The notes: a model not told the origin generated them from the letters alone. Positions 47,036 to 55,657 are shown, counted from the first letter of the stretch. The stretch is 64,000 nt of DNA from Alcanivorax sp. (GCA_022565695.1 JAIUME010000005.1:62001-126000), one strand, 5' to 3'. Translations and numbers: made by a program.

Positions 47036-47268
47036 TTGTTACGGGAGCTTTTCCCGAGAGGAAAGGTCGCCCGGCATAAGATGTCCTGAAAAGACAAAAA
47101 AAATACCGAGATAAACGCGCACCTCATGCCGATGCCATCACAGCGAAAACATCCGGAAGCACCGTCAATGCCCCGTCAAATTACGGTTACTTATTGTTAT
47201 TAATGGAGAATTTCAACTATTACAGAAAACCCTGTAGGCTCTTGGTAAATACTGATCGGGTGACAATA

Positions 47269-48624
47269 ATGAATAACTTTCTGAAGCTGTCGGTTTTTCC
47301 TGCGGCAGCATTGTTAATGTCCGCCTGTGGCGACGCCCCCCGTGAAGCGGCCACTTTGTCATCACTGGAAGAAGACGGCGTGCTCAAGGTTGCCACACGT
47401 AACGGCTCCACCACCTACTATCTGGATCGCCATGAACGCGCCATCGGCCCGGAATATGATCTCGTCTCGGCCTTCGCCCGGGATCATGATTGGGAGGTGG
47501 AATGGTTGATGCTGGATTCTACCGCTGACGTCCTGCAAGCCCTGGAGCAAGGCACTGTGCACCTGGCTGCAGCAGGCCTGACGCACCGGCCGGGCCGTGA
47601 CGAGCGTTTCGCCAAAGGGCCGGCCCACACGGAAATCACCCAGCAGCTGGTCTGCAACCGCGAGCTGCGCCCGATTCCCCGCAGCGCTGCAGATCTGCCC
47701 AGGCTCAATACCCACGTCACCGCCGGGTCCAGTTATGCCGAGACCCTGAAAACGCTGAAAGAGACTGACAGCAGTATCACCTTCACGGAAAGCACCCGTC
47801 ACAGCACGGAAATCCTGCTTTCCCAGGTCGCCAATGGCCGCATCGACTGTACTGTCGCCGATGCCAATATCGTACAAGTGACCCGGCGTTACTGGCCGGC
47901 GCTGGAGATCATTGCCGACCTGTCAGAAGGCCAGAATCTGGGCTGGTACCTGCCCCAGGGCAACGAAAGCCTGGCCGCCACGGCCAAAGGCTGGATGAAC
48001 AGCGGTGCCGGCAACGCGGCCATCGCATCTATGGAAACCCGCTACTACGCCTACATCAGCGACTTCGATTTCGTCGATCTGCGCGCCCTGAATCGCCGCC
48101 TGAGCGACCGCTTACCCAACTTCCGCCGGCACTTTACCCGCGCCGAAGAGAACACCGGCATGCCCGCCGAACTGCTCGCCGCGCTGGCCTATCAGGAGTC
48201 ACACTGGGACCCGGAGGCGCGCTCCGCGACAGGCGTGCGCGGCCTGATGATGCTGACCCAACGCACCGCCGAATCCCTGGGCGTGGATCGCCTGGACCCG
48301 CCCCAGGCCATTGATGGCGGCGCCCGCTACCTGGCAGACCTGCACGCACGCCTGCCGGACACCATCCCCGAACCGGACCGCACCTACCTGGCCCTGGCCA
48401 GCTACAACATCGGCCGTGGCCACCTGCTGGATGCCCGGCAACTGGCCCGAAACCTGGGCAAAAACCCGGACTCGTGGGATGACATGCAAGAAGTACTGCC
48501 GCTGAAGGCCGATCCGCGCTACTACCCGCAAACCCGCTACGGTTACGCCAGAGGCTATGAGCCGGTGCATTACGTGCAGCGCATTCGTAACTATCAGGAC
48601 GTGATTGCGACAGGCTTCGACTAA
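47269..48624 (+). CDS. mltF: Membrane-bound lytic transglycosylase MltF
   Basis: A 451-residue lipoprotein (MNNFLKLSVFPAAALLMSAC, lipidated Cys at about residue 20). It has an N-terminal SBP-bac-3-like domain (LKVATRNGSTTYYLDRHERAIGPEYDL onward) and a C-terminal Slt/LysM-type catalytic domain with AYQESHWDP (catalytic Glu310), SATGVRGLMMLT and ASYNIGRGHLLDARQL. MltF cleaves peptidoglycan glycan strands, leaving anhydro-muramic ends. The ATG at 47269 gives the right signal peptide; the frame is open to 47194. Only a weak ribosome-binding site precedes it. The 5' region is AT-richer than its neighbours. Confidence 0.95.
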   Translation: MNNFLKLSVFPAAALLMSACGDAPREAATLSSLEEDGVLKVATRNGSTTYYLDRHERAIGPEYDLVSAFARDHDWEVEWLMLDSTADVLQALEQGTVHLAAAGLTHRPGRDERFAKGPAHTEITQQLVCNRELRPIPRSAADLPRLNTHVTAGSSYAETLKTLKETDSSITFTESTRHSTEILLSQVANGRIDCTVADANIVQVTRRYWPALEIIADLSEGQNLGWYLPQGNESLAATAKGWMNSGAGNAAIASMETRYYAYISDFDFVDLRALNRRLSDRLPNFRRHFTRAEENTGMPAELLAALAYQESHWDPEARSATGVRGLMMLTQRTAESLGVDRLDPPQAIDGGARYLADLHARLPDTIPEPDRTYLALASYNIGRGHLLDARQLARNLGKNPDSWDDMQEVLPLKADPRYYPQTRYGYARGYEPVHYVQRIRNYQDVIATGFD

Positions 48625-48705
48625 CGCTGATGGGCAAACATACGCCGGCGGTGTTGAGGCACCGCCGACTATGGCAGCTTGAGATGGATCAATGAGAAAC
48701 GATGA

Positions 48706-49080
48706 TCAAGGCACCAGCGTGCGCGCCTTGTCGAGATATGCCCTGCCCTGTTGCAGGACCGTGTCCGGGTCTGCCGTTTCCGATGCCACATGTACTTCTT
48801 CCAGGACCTCGGCCAGATCACCCAACTCGGTGTGGATTCTCTCCAGGGCATTTTCCAGCGTATAGGTCAGCTGGTGCACCGCGTGCATGTCCTGCGGCGA
48901 CAGACTGTCCTGCGCCACCAGGGCGGCCAGTTTGCGGTTGTACTCAGACAGATTGGCCACAGCCTGCTCCAGCGTATCGGCGGGCAGCCCCTCGAAGTGA
49001 TCCGCACGATCAGCCAGCGCCAGACCGCTACCGAACAACAACGTCAGCCCCAGCAGGCCGGTACCGAGAACTCTAGTCAT
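48706..49080 (-). CDS. DUF6746-type exported protein
   Basis: A 124-residue protein with a signal peptide (MTRVLGTGLLGLTLLFGSGLALA) and a mature helical domain (DRADHFEGLPADTLEQAVAN, YNRKLAALVAQ, VHQLTYTLENALERIHTEL, LEEVHVASETADPDTV). The order and spacing of acidic helices match the DUF6746 family as I recall it. The function is unknown; a periplasmic cytochrome-like or metal-binding helical bundle is possible, though no haem motif exists. The ATG has GGAG at 7 nt. It is divergent from a lipoprotein gene across a region with a Fur-box-like sequence. Confidence 0.8.
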   Translation of the reverse strand: MTRVLGTGLLGLTLLFGSGLALADRADHFEGLPADTLEQAVANLSEYNRKLAALVAQDSLSPQDMHAVHQLTYTLENALERIHTELGDLAEVLEEVHVASETADPDTVLQQGRAYLDKARTLVP

Positions 49081-49136
49081 GGGTGGATCTCCACAGTAGT
49101 CAGATGAGTCATCAGGTGAATGAGCGCTCGGATGAT

Positions 49137-49160
49137 AATGCAAATCAATCTCATTATAAA
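49137..49160 (+). promoter_or_regulatory. Fur-box-like operator overlapping a -10 element
   Basis: Bases 49137-49155 read AATGCAAATCAATCTCATT, resembling Fur boxes of the NATNNATTCTCATT type. A -10 hexamer TATAAA follows at 49155-49160, overlapping the last T. It lies about 57 nt upstream of the DUF6746 ATG (other strand) and 80 nt upstream of the lipoprotein ATG, so iron control of one or both is plausible. Confidence 0.5.
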
Positions 49161-49162
49161 GA

Positions 49163-49184
49163 TATGGCCGGATTTTGGCCTTCC
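49163..49184 (+). repeat. 22-bp repeated leader element, copy A
   Basis: This 22-bp element (TATGGCCGGATT then T then TGGCCTTCC) recurs at 55690-55711 with a single change (T to C). Each copy lies 58-72 nt before the ATG of an exported-protein gene and is followed by a TGGCAGTCAGC stretch. Each contains an in-frame ATG encoding MAGFWPS; here that frame is continuous with the lipoprotein gene. Both an RNA element and a leader peptide are possible. Confidence 0.7.
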
Positions 49185-49241
49185 TTCTGGCAGTCAGCCC
49201 GCCATCTAATAAAAGCCCCCATTACAGAAAGGACATCTGTC

Positions 49242-50306
49242 ATGACCGGCTCCGATCCCCTCTTGCGACACCGCCATGCCAGTTGGCCCCTGACCAGTGC
49301 CTTGTTGGCCAGCGCCTTGCTGGTCAGTGCTTGCGGTGGTGGTGGAAGCAGCAGCGGCGACGCGCTGGCCGCCACCGCCACCTCACCCGCCAGCCTGTCA
49401 GACCCGGACGACATCTTCCTGCGCTTTCTGGTGACCGAACGCATGTTCAATAACCAGACGAATACGGATATGTTGATCACCGTCGAGCAGTTCGAAGACC
49501 CGCCCGAGACATTGCTAGCCAGCAGTGATGACGGCGTGCTGCCCTGCGACAGCGGCCAACGTCACATTGATATCGCCGCGCCCACTTCCGGCCTGCCCTT
49601 CGAAGTCGCCACACTGGCGCACACCAACTGTACACAGCCGGACCTGGTCGCCGGTGTGGACGCGCTGCGGCAAGGCCGTGTCCAGGTGGGCGTCAACGAG
49701 GGCGATGACTTTACGCTGGCGGCGAATGGCCTGCCTCAAGCCATGCCGTTTTTTACCCAGCGAGGCACCAGCCCGACAGACCGCTTCCGCCTGTTTCAGG
49801 AAACCTTTGACGGCAATACACGGGTGGATTACCGCTGGCACCATTTCATCCGGGTCAGTGGTGACATGTCGGCCAGCCACAACCTGACAGGCCGCAGCTA
49901 CACACGCCAGGAGATCAACGTGAGCGGTCTCGGCACCCTGAGAAAGATCAATAACATGCGCGGCTACCTGGGCGTAGGCAACTTCGATATCCAGCGCGAG
50001 AACGGTTTCCCCAACCGGGATACCATGGTGAGCAACAGCCGCGCCCGTATCGAGATGGCTGGCAACTTCAACGATCTGCGCTGCCTTGCCGAAGGGGCTT
50101 TCGATGTCGAAGTCACCAGCGATATCGTCTTCGCGGGCCCGCCGAGCAGCGGCAGCCTGACCATTTCTGCCGGTGGGGTTACCGGCACCTTTACGGCGCT
50201 CAGCATCAACAGCTTCTCGGTCCTGCTCAATGGCAGCACGACCCTGTACGACCAGGACGACTACGAGGCACTGGAAACCGAGTTGTTAGGTTCCGGCTGC
50301 TTCTGA
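49242..50306 (+). CDS. Hypothetical lipoprotein
   Basis: A 354-residue lipoprotein of unknown family. The signal is MTGSDPLLRHRHASWPLTSA then LLASALLVSAC, followed by a Gly/Ser linker (GGGGSSSGD). The mature part is rich in beta-strand-like segments (FRLFQETFDGNTRVDYRWHHF, GTLRKINNMRGYLGVGNFDIQ, SLTISAGGVTGTFTALSINSF) and has four cysteines. No enzyme motif is visible; an outer-surface binding or adhesion role is only a guess. The ATG has AAGGA at 8 nt. The frame stays open upstream to 49083. The repeat element and Fur-like box lie in its leader. Confidence 0.7.
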   Translation: MTGSDPLLRHRHASWPLTSALLASALLVSACGGGGSSSGDALAATATSPASLSDPDDIFLRFLVTERMFNNQTNTDMLITVEQFEDPPETLLASSDDGVLPCDSGQRHIDIAAPTSGLPFEVATLAHTNCTQPDLVAGVDALRQGRVQVGVNEGDDFTLAANGLPQAMPFFTQRGTSPTDRFRLFQETFDGNTRVDYRWHHFIRVSGDMSASHNLTGRSYTRQEINVSGLGTLRKINNMRGYLGVGNFDIQRENGFPNRDTMVSNSRARIEMAGNFNDLRCLAEGAFDVEVTSDIVFAGPPSSGSLTISAGGVTGTFTALSINSFSVLLNGSTTLYDQDDYEALETELLGSGCF

Positions 50307-50539
50307 ACAGGGCAGCTTCTCGCATTGCCGGGATAAAGCGCTATCGGGGAAGCCCTGGCGCTCGCCCGTGCCAGCACGTCAGTACCATCAGCAAACATCC
50401 TTTGCGACCGCCTTCACACTCCTGATCACCATCTGTACAGGCTCCCGCCGCTTGTGGCATGTTGCCATCAAGGCGGGCCGCCACAGGCGGGAAGGGATCA
50501 TTGCCGGCAAGCCAGCCGGGCCACGGAGACAGCATCGCC

Positions 50540-52573
50540 ATGACGGCGCGCACCATAAGGGATGACATCAATCAGGCCAGGACGCGCCTGTTCGTCGGTC
50601 GCGAGCAGGAGAAGGCGTTTTTCGCCCGCCTGGCGCAGCCCAACGGCCCGCTCCGCCTGCTCTACCTCTGTGCGCCGGGTGGCCTCGGCAAGAGCACCCT
50701 GCTGCAGGAGTACCGCGAACAGGCCGAGCGCCTGGCCATACCCTGCCGCTATGTGGATGCCCGGCACCTGCCGTCGTCGCCCGCGGCGCTGCGCGAGGCC
50801 TTGCTGCCTGATGCCGCCAGCCTGAACGCCCCCGTCAGCGTGCTGCTGATCGACACCTTTGAAATGCTGACGATGCTGGAAGGCTGGTTCCGCGACGATT
50901 TCATGCCGGACCTGCCGGCCTCGGTGCGCACGGTCATCGCCAGCCGCGAGCCGCCTTCCGTGGCCTGGCGCGCCGATCCGGGCTGGCACCCGTTGATGCA
51001 TATCGCCAACCTGACCGAACTCAGCGACGGCGAGGCGCGGGATTTCCTCCAGCGCCGCCAGCTGGACGCCGCGTTGCATGAGCGCGCCTGCGCCCTGGCG
51101 CGCGGCAATCCTCTGGCACTGGCGCTCTCGGCGGAGCTGCTCAGCCGCCAGCCCGGGCTGGACATGGCCAGCGATGCGCCCGCCAGCCTGCTGCCGCAAC
51201 TGATGACCGAGTTCATGCGCGGCATCGACGATCCGCGCCAGCAACTGGCGGTGCAGGCCAGCGCCATTGTGCGCAGTCTCAATGCCCCGATGCTGGCCGC
51301 CATGCTGGATGAACCGGCCGCGGATGATCTGTTTGCCTGGCTACGCAACCAGACCTTCATGAAATCCGTGCAGCGCGGCCTGTTGCCCCATGACCTGCTA
51401 CGGGACGTGATTGTCGAAACCCTGCGCCAGCGCGACCCTGCGACCTACGAAACCCTTATCGCCCGTGCCTACAGCGAAACCGTGCGCCAGATTGCCACCG
51501 GCACACTCACCGACCATGAACAGTGTGCGCTGGATCTGTTCTTTATCCAGCGCGATACGTTTCTTGTCAGCAAGGCCTATCGGCTAGAGCACGAGCAGAA
51601 TTGTTATTGCGACCAGGCGCTGCCCTCTGACTGGCCGCTGGCGCTGGAGATGACGCGCCGCCACGAAGGCGAGGCCGGCGCGGCGCAACTGGCGTTCTGG
51701 TATGCCAGGCAACCCGAAGGTCTGGTGGCGGTGCGGGATCGCAATCAGCACCTGGCAGGTTTTCTGTTCCAGCTCGACGTCAACCGCATCAGTGAAGCAG
51801 ACAGCCATCAGGACCCGGCCGTGGCGGCCGTCACACGTTATCTGGCGACGCGCCCACCACTGTTACCGGCACAGCGCGCCATCCTGGTTCGCAACTGGAT
51901 GGCCGCCGACAAGTACCAGAGCATTTCTGCGGTGCAGACGCGCATCAGCGCCTGGCTGCTGTTCCGCACCCTCACCACGGACCATCTTGCCTACACCTTT
52001 TACCTGCAGCCCGCGCATCCCCTGTGGGAAAAGATATCGTCCCAGGGGGGCCATCATCCGCTGCCCGATGGCCGCCTGGACATCGCCGGTCACAGCCGTC
52101 AGTTATACGTGCACGACTGCCTGACGATTCCGCCGCTGGACTGGATACGGGGGCTGCACAACCGGCTGCGCGAGTTGCCGGAAAGCAACCGGCCCTTGAT
52201 GGATGAAGCGAGCTTTCTCAGCGCGGTGCGCGCGGCGCTGCGGCACTTCCACGACAGCGCGCAGTTGCGCAACAACCCGTTGCTATGCAGCCGCCGCATC
52301 GCCTCACTCAGCCACGGCAGTCTCGACAAGACCCACCGCACCCAGGTGCTGCGTGATCACCTGCAAACGCACATTGCTGCGCTGGCAGATACCGATAGCA
52401 GCCGTTGTGATCGCATCCTGCAACGGGCTTATATACACCCCAGCCCGAACCAGCAGGCGGCGGCTGAGTCACTGGCCATGTCGGAACGCACCTATCGCCG
52501 CCACCTGTCCCAGGCTGTCACGCGACTGAGCGCGCGTTTGTGGGCAGAAGAACAACAGGATATCGGCACCTGA
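50540..52573 (+). CDS. STAND-type ATPase regulator with acyltransferase-like middle and HTH
   Basis: A 677-residue protein. Walker A is APGGLGKST (residues 45-53), Walker B VSVLLIDTFEML near residue 112, and the RTVIASREPPSVAW sensor-like segment follows, as in STAND/LuxR-type (MalT-like) ATPases. The helical region carries ARGNPLALALSAELLSRQPG. A middle part (about 365-500) has GNAT-like strands (EGLVAVRDRNQHLAGFLFQLDVN). The C terminus has a helix-turn-helix (NQQAAAESLAMSERTYRRHLSQAV). There is no signal peptide. This is likely a signal-responsive transcription factor whose effector is unknown. The ATG at 50540 has CGGAGA upstream; the frame reaches 50459. It ends 6 nt from the convergent DUF6435 gene. 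Confidence 0.8.
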   Translation: MTARTIRDDINQARTRLFVGREQEKAFFARLAQPNGPLRLLYLCAPGGLGKSTLLQEYREQAERLAIPCRYVDARHLPSSPAALREALLPDAASLNAPVSVLLIDTFEMLTMLEGWFRDDFMPDLPASVRTVIASREPPSVAWRADPGWHPLMHIANLTELSDGEARDFLQRRQLDAALHERACALARGNPLALALSAELLSRQPGLDMASDAPASLLPQLMTEFMRGIDDPRQQLAVQASAIVRSLNAPMLAAMLDEPAADDLFAWLRNQTFMKSVQRGLLPHDLLRDVIVETLRQRDPATYETLIARAYSETVRQIATGTLTDHEQCALDLFFIQRDTFLVSKAYRLEHEQNCYCDQALPSDWPLALEMTRRHEGEAGAAQLAFWYARQPEGLVAVRDRNQHLAGFLFQLDVNRISEADSHQDPAVAAVTRYLATRPPLLPAQRAILVRNWMAADKYQSISAVQTRISAWLLFRTLTTDHLAYTFYLQPAHPLWEKISSQGGHHPLPDGRLDIAGHSRQLYVHDCLTIPPLDWIRGLHNRLRELPESNRPLMDEASFLSAVRAALRHFHDSAQLRNNPLLCSRRIASLSHGSLDKTHRTQVLRDHLQTHIAALADTDSSRCDRILQRAYIHPSPNQQAAAESLAMSERTYRRHLSQAVTRLSARLWAEEQQDIGT

Positions 52574-52579
52574 CCCGGA

Positions 52580-52753
52580 TCAATCTGCCTTGTCGAGCGC
52601 CTGCAAGCGGGCGTAGATAGCCTCGGCTTCTTCTGTCACCAGAGAATAGCCACGAATATCGCCGTTGCGCTGCAAGGTCATCGCTTGCTGCAACTTGGCT
52701 TCATAGGCTTTCTGAAGTTTTTTCTTTGGATCACTGCGGAAAAGTCCCAACAT
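52580..52753 (-). CDS. DUF6435-family small protein
   Basis: A 57-residue protein I translated from the minus strand. The N terminus MLGLFRSDPKKKLQKAYEAK and the middle QQAMTLQRNGDIRGYSLVTEEAEAI (split here around the Asp-Ile turn) match the small Lacal_2735/DUF6435 family (typical 50-60 residues). It is helical and charged, with no signal peptide or membrane segment; its function is unknown. An AAGGAG site lies 7 nt before the ATG. It is convergent with the ATPase gene, whose stop is 6 nt away, and is followed upstream by the AraC gene on the same strand. Confidence 0.85.
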   Translation of the reverse strand: MLGLFRSDPKKKLQKAYEAKLQQAMTLQRNGDIRGYSLVTEEAEAIYARLQALDKAD

Positions 52754-52833
52754 CGCCAAGCTCCTTGTGCGGCTGTCTGTTTATTCAACCCGTCATCTGA
52801 TCAGAGTGCGCGTGCTGCGCCTGTGAAGTCGCG

Positions 52834-53880
52834 TCACTGCTGGCGGAACTGGCGCGGCGACATGCCCGCCCAGCGCCGGAAAGCACGGCCGAAATTGGAC
52901 GGGTCGCTGTAGCCCAGTTCGCTGGCAATATCCTCGACCGAGCGCGCCCTGTCTCGCAACAGCGCCACCGCCAGCTCATAACGCAGCACGTCGGAAAGCG
53001 CCTTGTAAGTGGTATTGGCCCGCGTCAGATGACGGCGCAGGGTGCGCACACTGATATGCATGGCATCCGCCACACACTGCTGCGGGTTTTCCTCGCGCAG
53101 AAAACGGCGCGCCAGCTGGCGCACCTGAATGATCACATCGTCATTACCACCAGCCTGACGCAGCTCTTCCTCACACCGGGCCGCGGCCAGCATGGCCAAC
53201 TTCGGATCCGCCGTATCCAGCGGGGTCGCCATCCACTGTGCCGGAAACCGCAGCATCAGCGCGCTGGCACCCAAATGCAGCTGCCCGAAGTGCAATTGAA
53301 AGTCACTGCGCTCCCGCCAGCGCTGATGGTGCGGCGCTTCGTCATAGGGCAATAACAGGTGGACCCGGTGCGCCGGTATCACGCGAAACATCTGCTCGCC
53401 GATACTCAACACTGACGTCACCAGGGCATCGCACACCAGCGGCAGCAGATCATCCAGCGCGTGGCGCGTATCAAAGCGCACCACCGCCATATCGCCGTCC
53501 TGCAACGTCTGGATATCGAACAGACCGGCCCGGGTGCGGACATAGCGCACCGCAAGCTCAAACGCCTCGCCCAGCGTATTGCTGGAGACGGCGGCATAAC
53601 CGAGAAAGCCGTGACTGCCGATATTCAACGGCTGCCCCAGCCGCATGCCCAGGTCCGGCGCAGGATCCAGCTGCCGTGCATTGCGTAGCAGGCGCCAGGT
53701 GGCTGGCGCACTGAGTCGGTAGCCCGGCTCGCTGAACAGCTCGCGGCGCAGGCCGGTACCGGCCAGCAATGCCGACACGTCATGGTGCTGCCCCATAAAC
53801 TGGCAGAGCAACTCGGCATATTCGCCAAGCAACACCCCCGTTGCGGGCTCTGCAGCACCCCCTGCCTCACGCACTGACAT
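52834..53880 (-). CDS. AraC-family transcriptional regulator
   Basis: A 348-residue regulator. The N-terminal domain is of the arabinose-binding-like PF12625 type (LLAGTGLRRELFSEPGYRLSAPATWRLLRNA, LGMRLGQPLNIGSHGFLGYAAVSSNTLGEAFELAVRY split in two stretches), followed by a two-motif AraC HTH (QQCVADAMHISVRTLRRHLTRANTTYKALSDVLRYELA and VEDIASELGYSDPSNFGRAFRRWAGMSPRQFR, again in parts). This branch includes OruR/CdhR-type regulators. The start at 53880 follows a GGGGACAGG sequence. It is divergent from the hydrolase gene, whose promoter it probably controls. Confidence 0.92.
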   Translation of the reverse strand: MSVREAGGAAEPATGVLLGEYAELLCQFMGQHHDVSALLAGTGLRRELFSEPGYRLSAPATWRLLRNARQLDPAPDLGMRLGQPLNIGSHGFLGYAAVSSNTLGEAFELAVRYVRTRAGLFDIQTLQDGDMAVVRFDTRHALDDLLPLVCDALVTSVLSIGEQMFRVIPAHRVHLLLPYDEAPHHQRWRERSDFQLHFGQLHLGASALMLRFPAQWMATPLDTADPKLAMLAAARCEEELRQAGGNDDVIIQVRQLARRFLREENPQQCVADAMHISVRTLRRHLTRANTTYKALSDVLRYELAVALLRDRARSVEDIASELGYSDPSNFGRAFRRWAGMSPRQFRQQ

Positions 53881-54008
53881 GCTCGACCTGTCCCCTAATG
53901 ACCGATTTATGGCAAAAGATAACCTTCCGCCGGTCTGCACCACAAGTACCATCGAAGGCAGACACCAAAACTGACATTCAAGACTGTCACGGTTTGCGAG
54001 GACATGAC

Positions 54009-54890
54009 ATGACCAGAGTAGACTCCCGCGAGGCCCGGCCGCCAAAAGGTGGCGCCAGCGTAGGCATCCCGCCACGCCAGGTCACTTTCGCGCTGCCCGA
54101 TGACGCGCCCCGCTACGTGTACGATGACAACGCCACCATGACGCTGTTTCTGGCTGTCCTGTCCGGCTTCTTCCCGCCGGGTGAGCGCTTCTTCGTCGAG
54201 TCCGTGCGGCATTATCGGGACCAGGTGACCGACCCGACCCTGAAAGCCCAGGTGGCCGGCTTTATTGGCCAGGAGGCCATCCACGCCCGGGAACATGAGC
54301 GCCTCAATGATCTGCTGCAGACCCAGGGCATCAATACCCGCGTGCCGGAACTGGCGGTGGCCACGGCGCTGCGGTTGCTGGAAAAGCTGTCGCCAAGCCA
54401 GCAGTTGGCCTGCACTACCTTCATGGAGCACTTCACGGCCCTGCTCGGCGAGCAATTGCTGACCGACGACCGCTTTCGCAGCCGCGCCGAACCCCGCATG
54501 CTGCAAATGTGGCTCTGGCACGCCATGGAAGAACTGGAACACAAATCCGTCGCCTACGACGTGTATGAACTGATCGGTAACCGTCGCCGGCAACGTATCC
54601 TGGCGTTCCCGCTGGTGGCCGCCGTCATGATTCCGGCGATTGCCTTCAGCTGGGGCTATCTGATTATTCAGGAGCGCGCCTGGCGGCGTCCGGGTGATCT
54701 GGCGCGAGGCGCCGGTATCCTGTTCGGACGACGCGGGTTTGTGACCCGCATCCTGCGCAAGATGCCGCTATTTGCCCGCCGGGATTTTCATCCCGCAAAA
54801 CATGACACCCGGGCACTGGAAGCCGAATGGCAACAGAAGCTGTTCGGCGACGACGGCAGCATGCAGCACATGCTCAAGGCGAGACACTGA
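54009..54890 (+). CDS. Predicted metal-dependent hydrolase (PF10118-like)
   Basis: A 293-residue ferritin-like metal-binding protein. Candidate metal ligands occur in FFVESVRHYRD (Glu64), FIGQEAIHAREHERLND (Glu89, His92, Glu95, His96) and WHAMEELEHKSVAYDVYEL, which together give the helical E/ExxH pattern of the PF10118 metal hydrolases. The hydrophobic FPLVAAVMIPAIAFSWGYLII segment near residue 200 suggests membrane attachment. The reaction is unknown; related genes are often found with lipid genes. The ATG has GAGGA at 6 nt. It is followed by an unknown gene after 2 nt and divergent from an AraC regulator. Confidence 0.85.
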   Translation: MTRVDSREARPPKGGASVGIPPRQVTFALPDDAPRYVYDDNATMTLFLAVLSGFFPPGERFFVESVRHYRDQVTDPTLKAQVAGFIGQEAIHAREHERLNDLLQTQGINTRVPELAVATALRLLEKLSPSQQLACTTFMEHFTALLGEQLLTDDRFRSRAEPRMLQMWLWHAMEELEHKSVAYDVYELIGNRRRQRILAFPLVAAVMIPAIAFSWGYLIIQERAWRRPGDLARGAGILFGRRGFVTRILRKMPLFARRDFHPAKHDTRALEAEWQQKLFGDDGSMQHMLKARH

Positions 54891-54892
54891 CG

Positions 54893-55657
54893 ATGGCGCG
54901 CTCCCCAATCACCACCGGGTCTTCAGCCACCACCGGGTCAGCGACCGGCACGCTGTCTTTTGTGCGCACTCCGCTGGCTGCACACATCCCCGCAGAACTG
55001 GAGGCGTTGGCACTGCGCGCCAATGGCCGACTCACGGACCAGGACAAGGCGCGGGGCATTGATCTGCTGGTCGATGCCTACTGCGACATTATCGACACCA
55101 CGCTGATCACATTGCTGGATGACATTGGCCGACAATACGACCATAAATCCCTGCAGGATGCCCGGCGCATCGCCGACGACGTCAAGGACAAGGCCCGCCA
55201 CTATGTGGGCTGGGCCGGCGGCCGCATTGCCACCCGCCGCCTACCCCCTGTCATCCGTCATTTCCAGGGGCTGGTGCACCCGTCTTCTGCTGGCGCCACC
55301 CACAGCCATCAGTTGCAGATGCCGATCTCTCCCGCCCTGGCGCAACGCGGCGCGGACATCATCGTGACCTTGCAGGATGGCACGGCGGCGAACCTCGACG
55401 AGGGCATCACACTGCTCAACCGCATTGTCGAGGAACTCATGGTGCCGCTGGCAACGGAACCGAAGAACCTGCTGAATTTCAACTTCGTAATCAGCAAACC
55501 CCTGGACGGCGCCATCGCCATGATCCGCGCGCTGATCCAGCGCATGCTGATGCGCTTCGGGCAGCAGATCACCCCTCCCCTCTACCCGCTCATCGGCACC
55601 CACCTGAGTACTTTTCTGATCAGCCCTCGCCTGATCAGCCCCCCGCCAACGCGCTAA
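54893..55657 (+). CDS. Hypothetical protein downstream of the PF10118-like gene
   Basis: A 254-residue protein of no recognised family. The N terminus is Ser/Thr-rich and low complexity (RSPITTGSSATTGSATGTLS). A helical middle (GIDLLVDAYCDIIDTTLITLLDDIGRQ in parts, DARRIADDVKDKARHYVG) and a C-terminal hydrophobic part follow. No signal peptide or catalytic motif is evident. It starts only 2 nt after the hydrolase stop and has a GACACTGACG sequence instead of a clear ribosome-binding site, so translational coupling is likely. A partner of the hydrolase is the simplest guess. A hairpin (55661-55682) follows. Confidence 0.7.
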   Translation: MARSPITTGSSATTGSATGTLSFVRTPLAAHIPAELEALALRANGRLTDQDKARGIDLLVDAYCDIIDTTLITLLDDIGRQYDHKSLQDARRIADDVKDKARHYVGWAGGRIATRRLPPVIRHFQGLVHPSSAGATHSHQLQMPISPALAQRGADIIVTLQDGTAANLDEGITLLNRIVEELMVPLATEPKNLLNFNFVISKPLDGAIAMIRALIQRMLMRFGQQITPPLYPLIGTHLSTFLISPRLISPPPTR

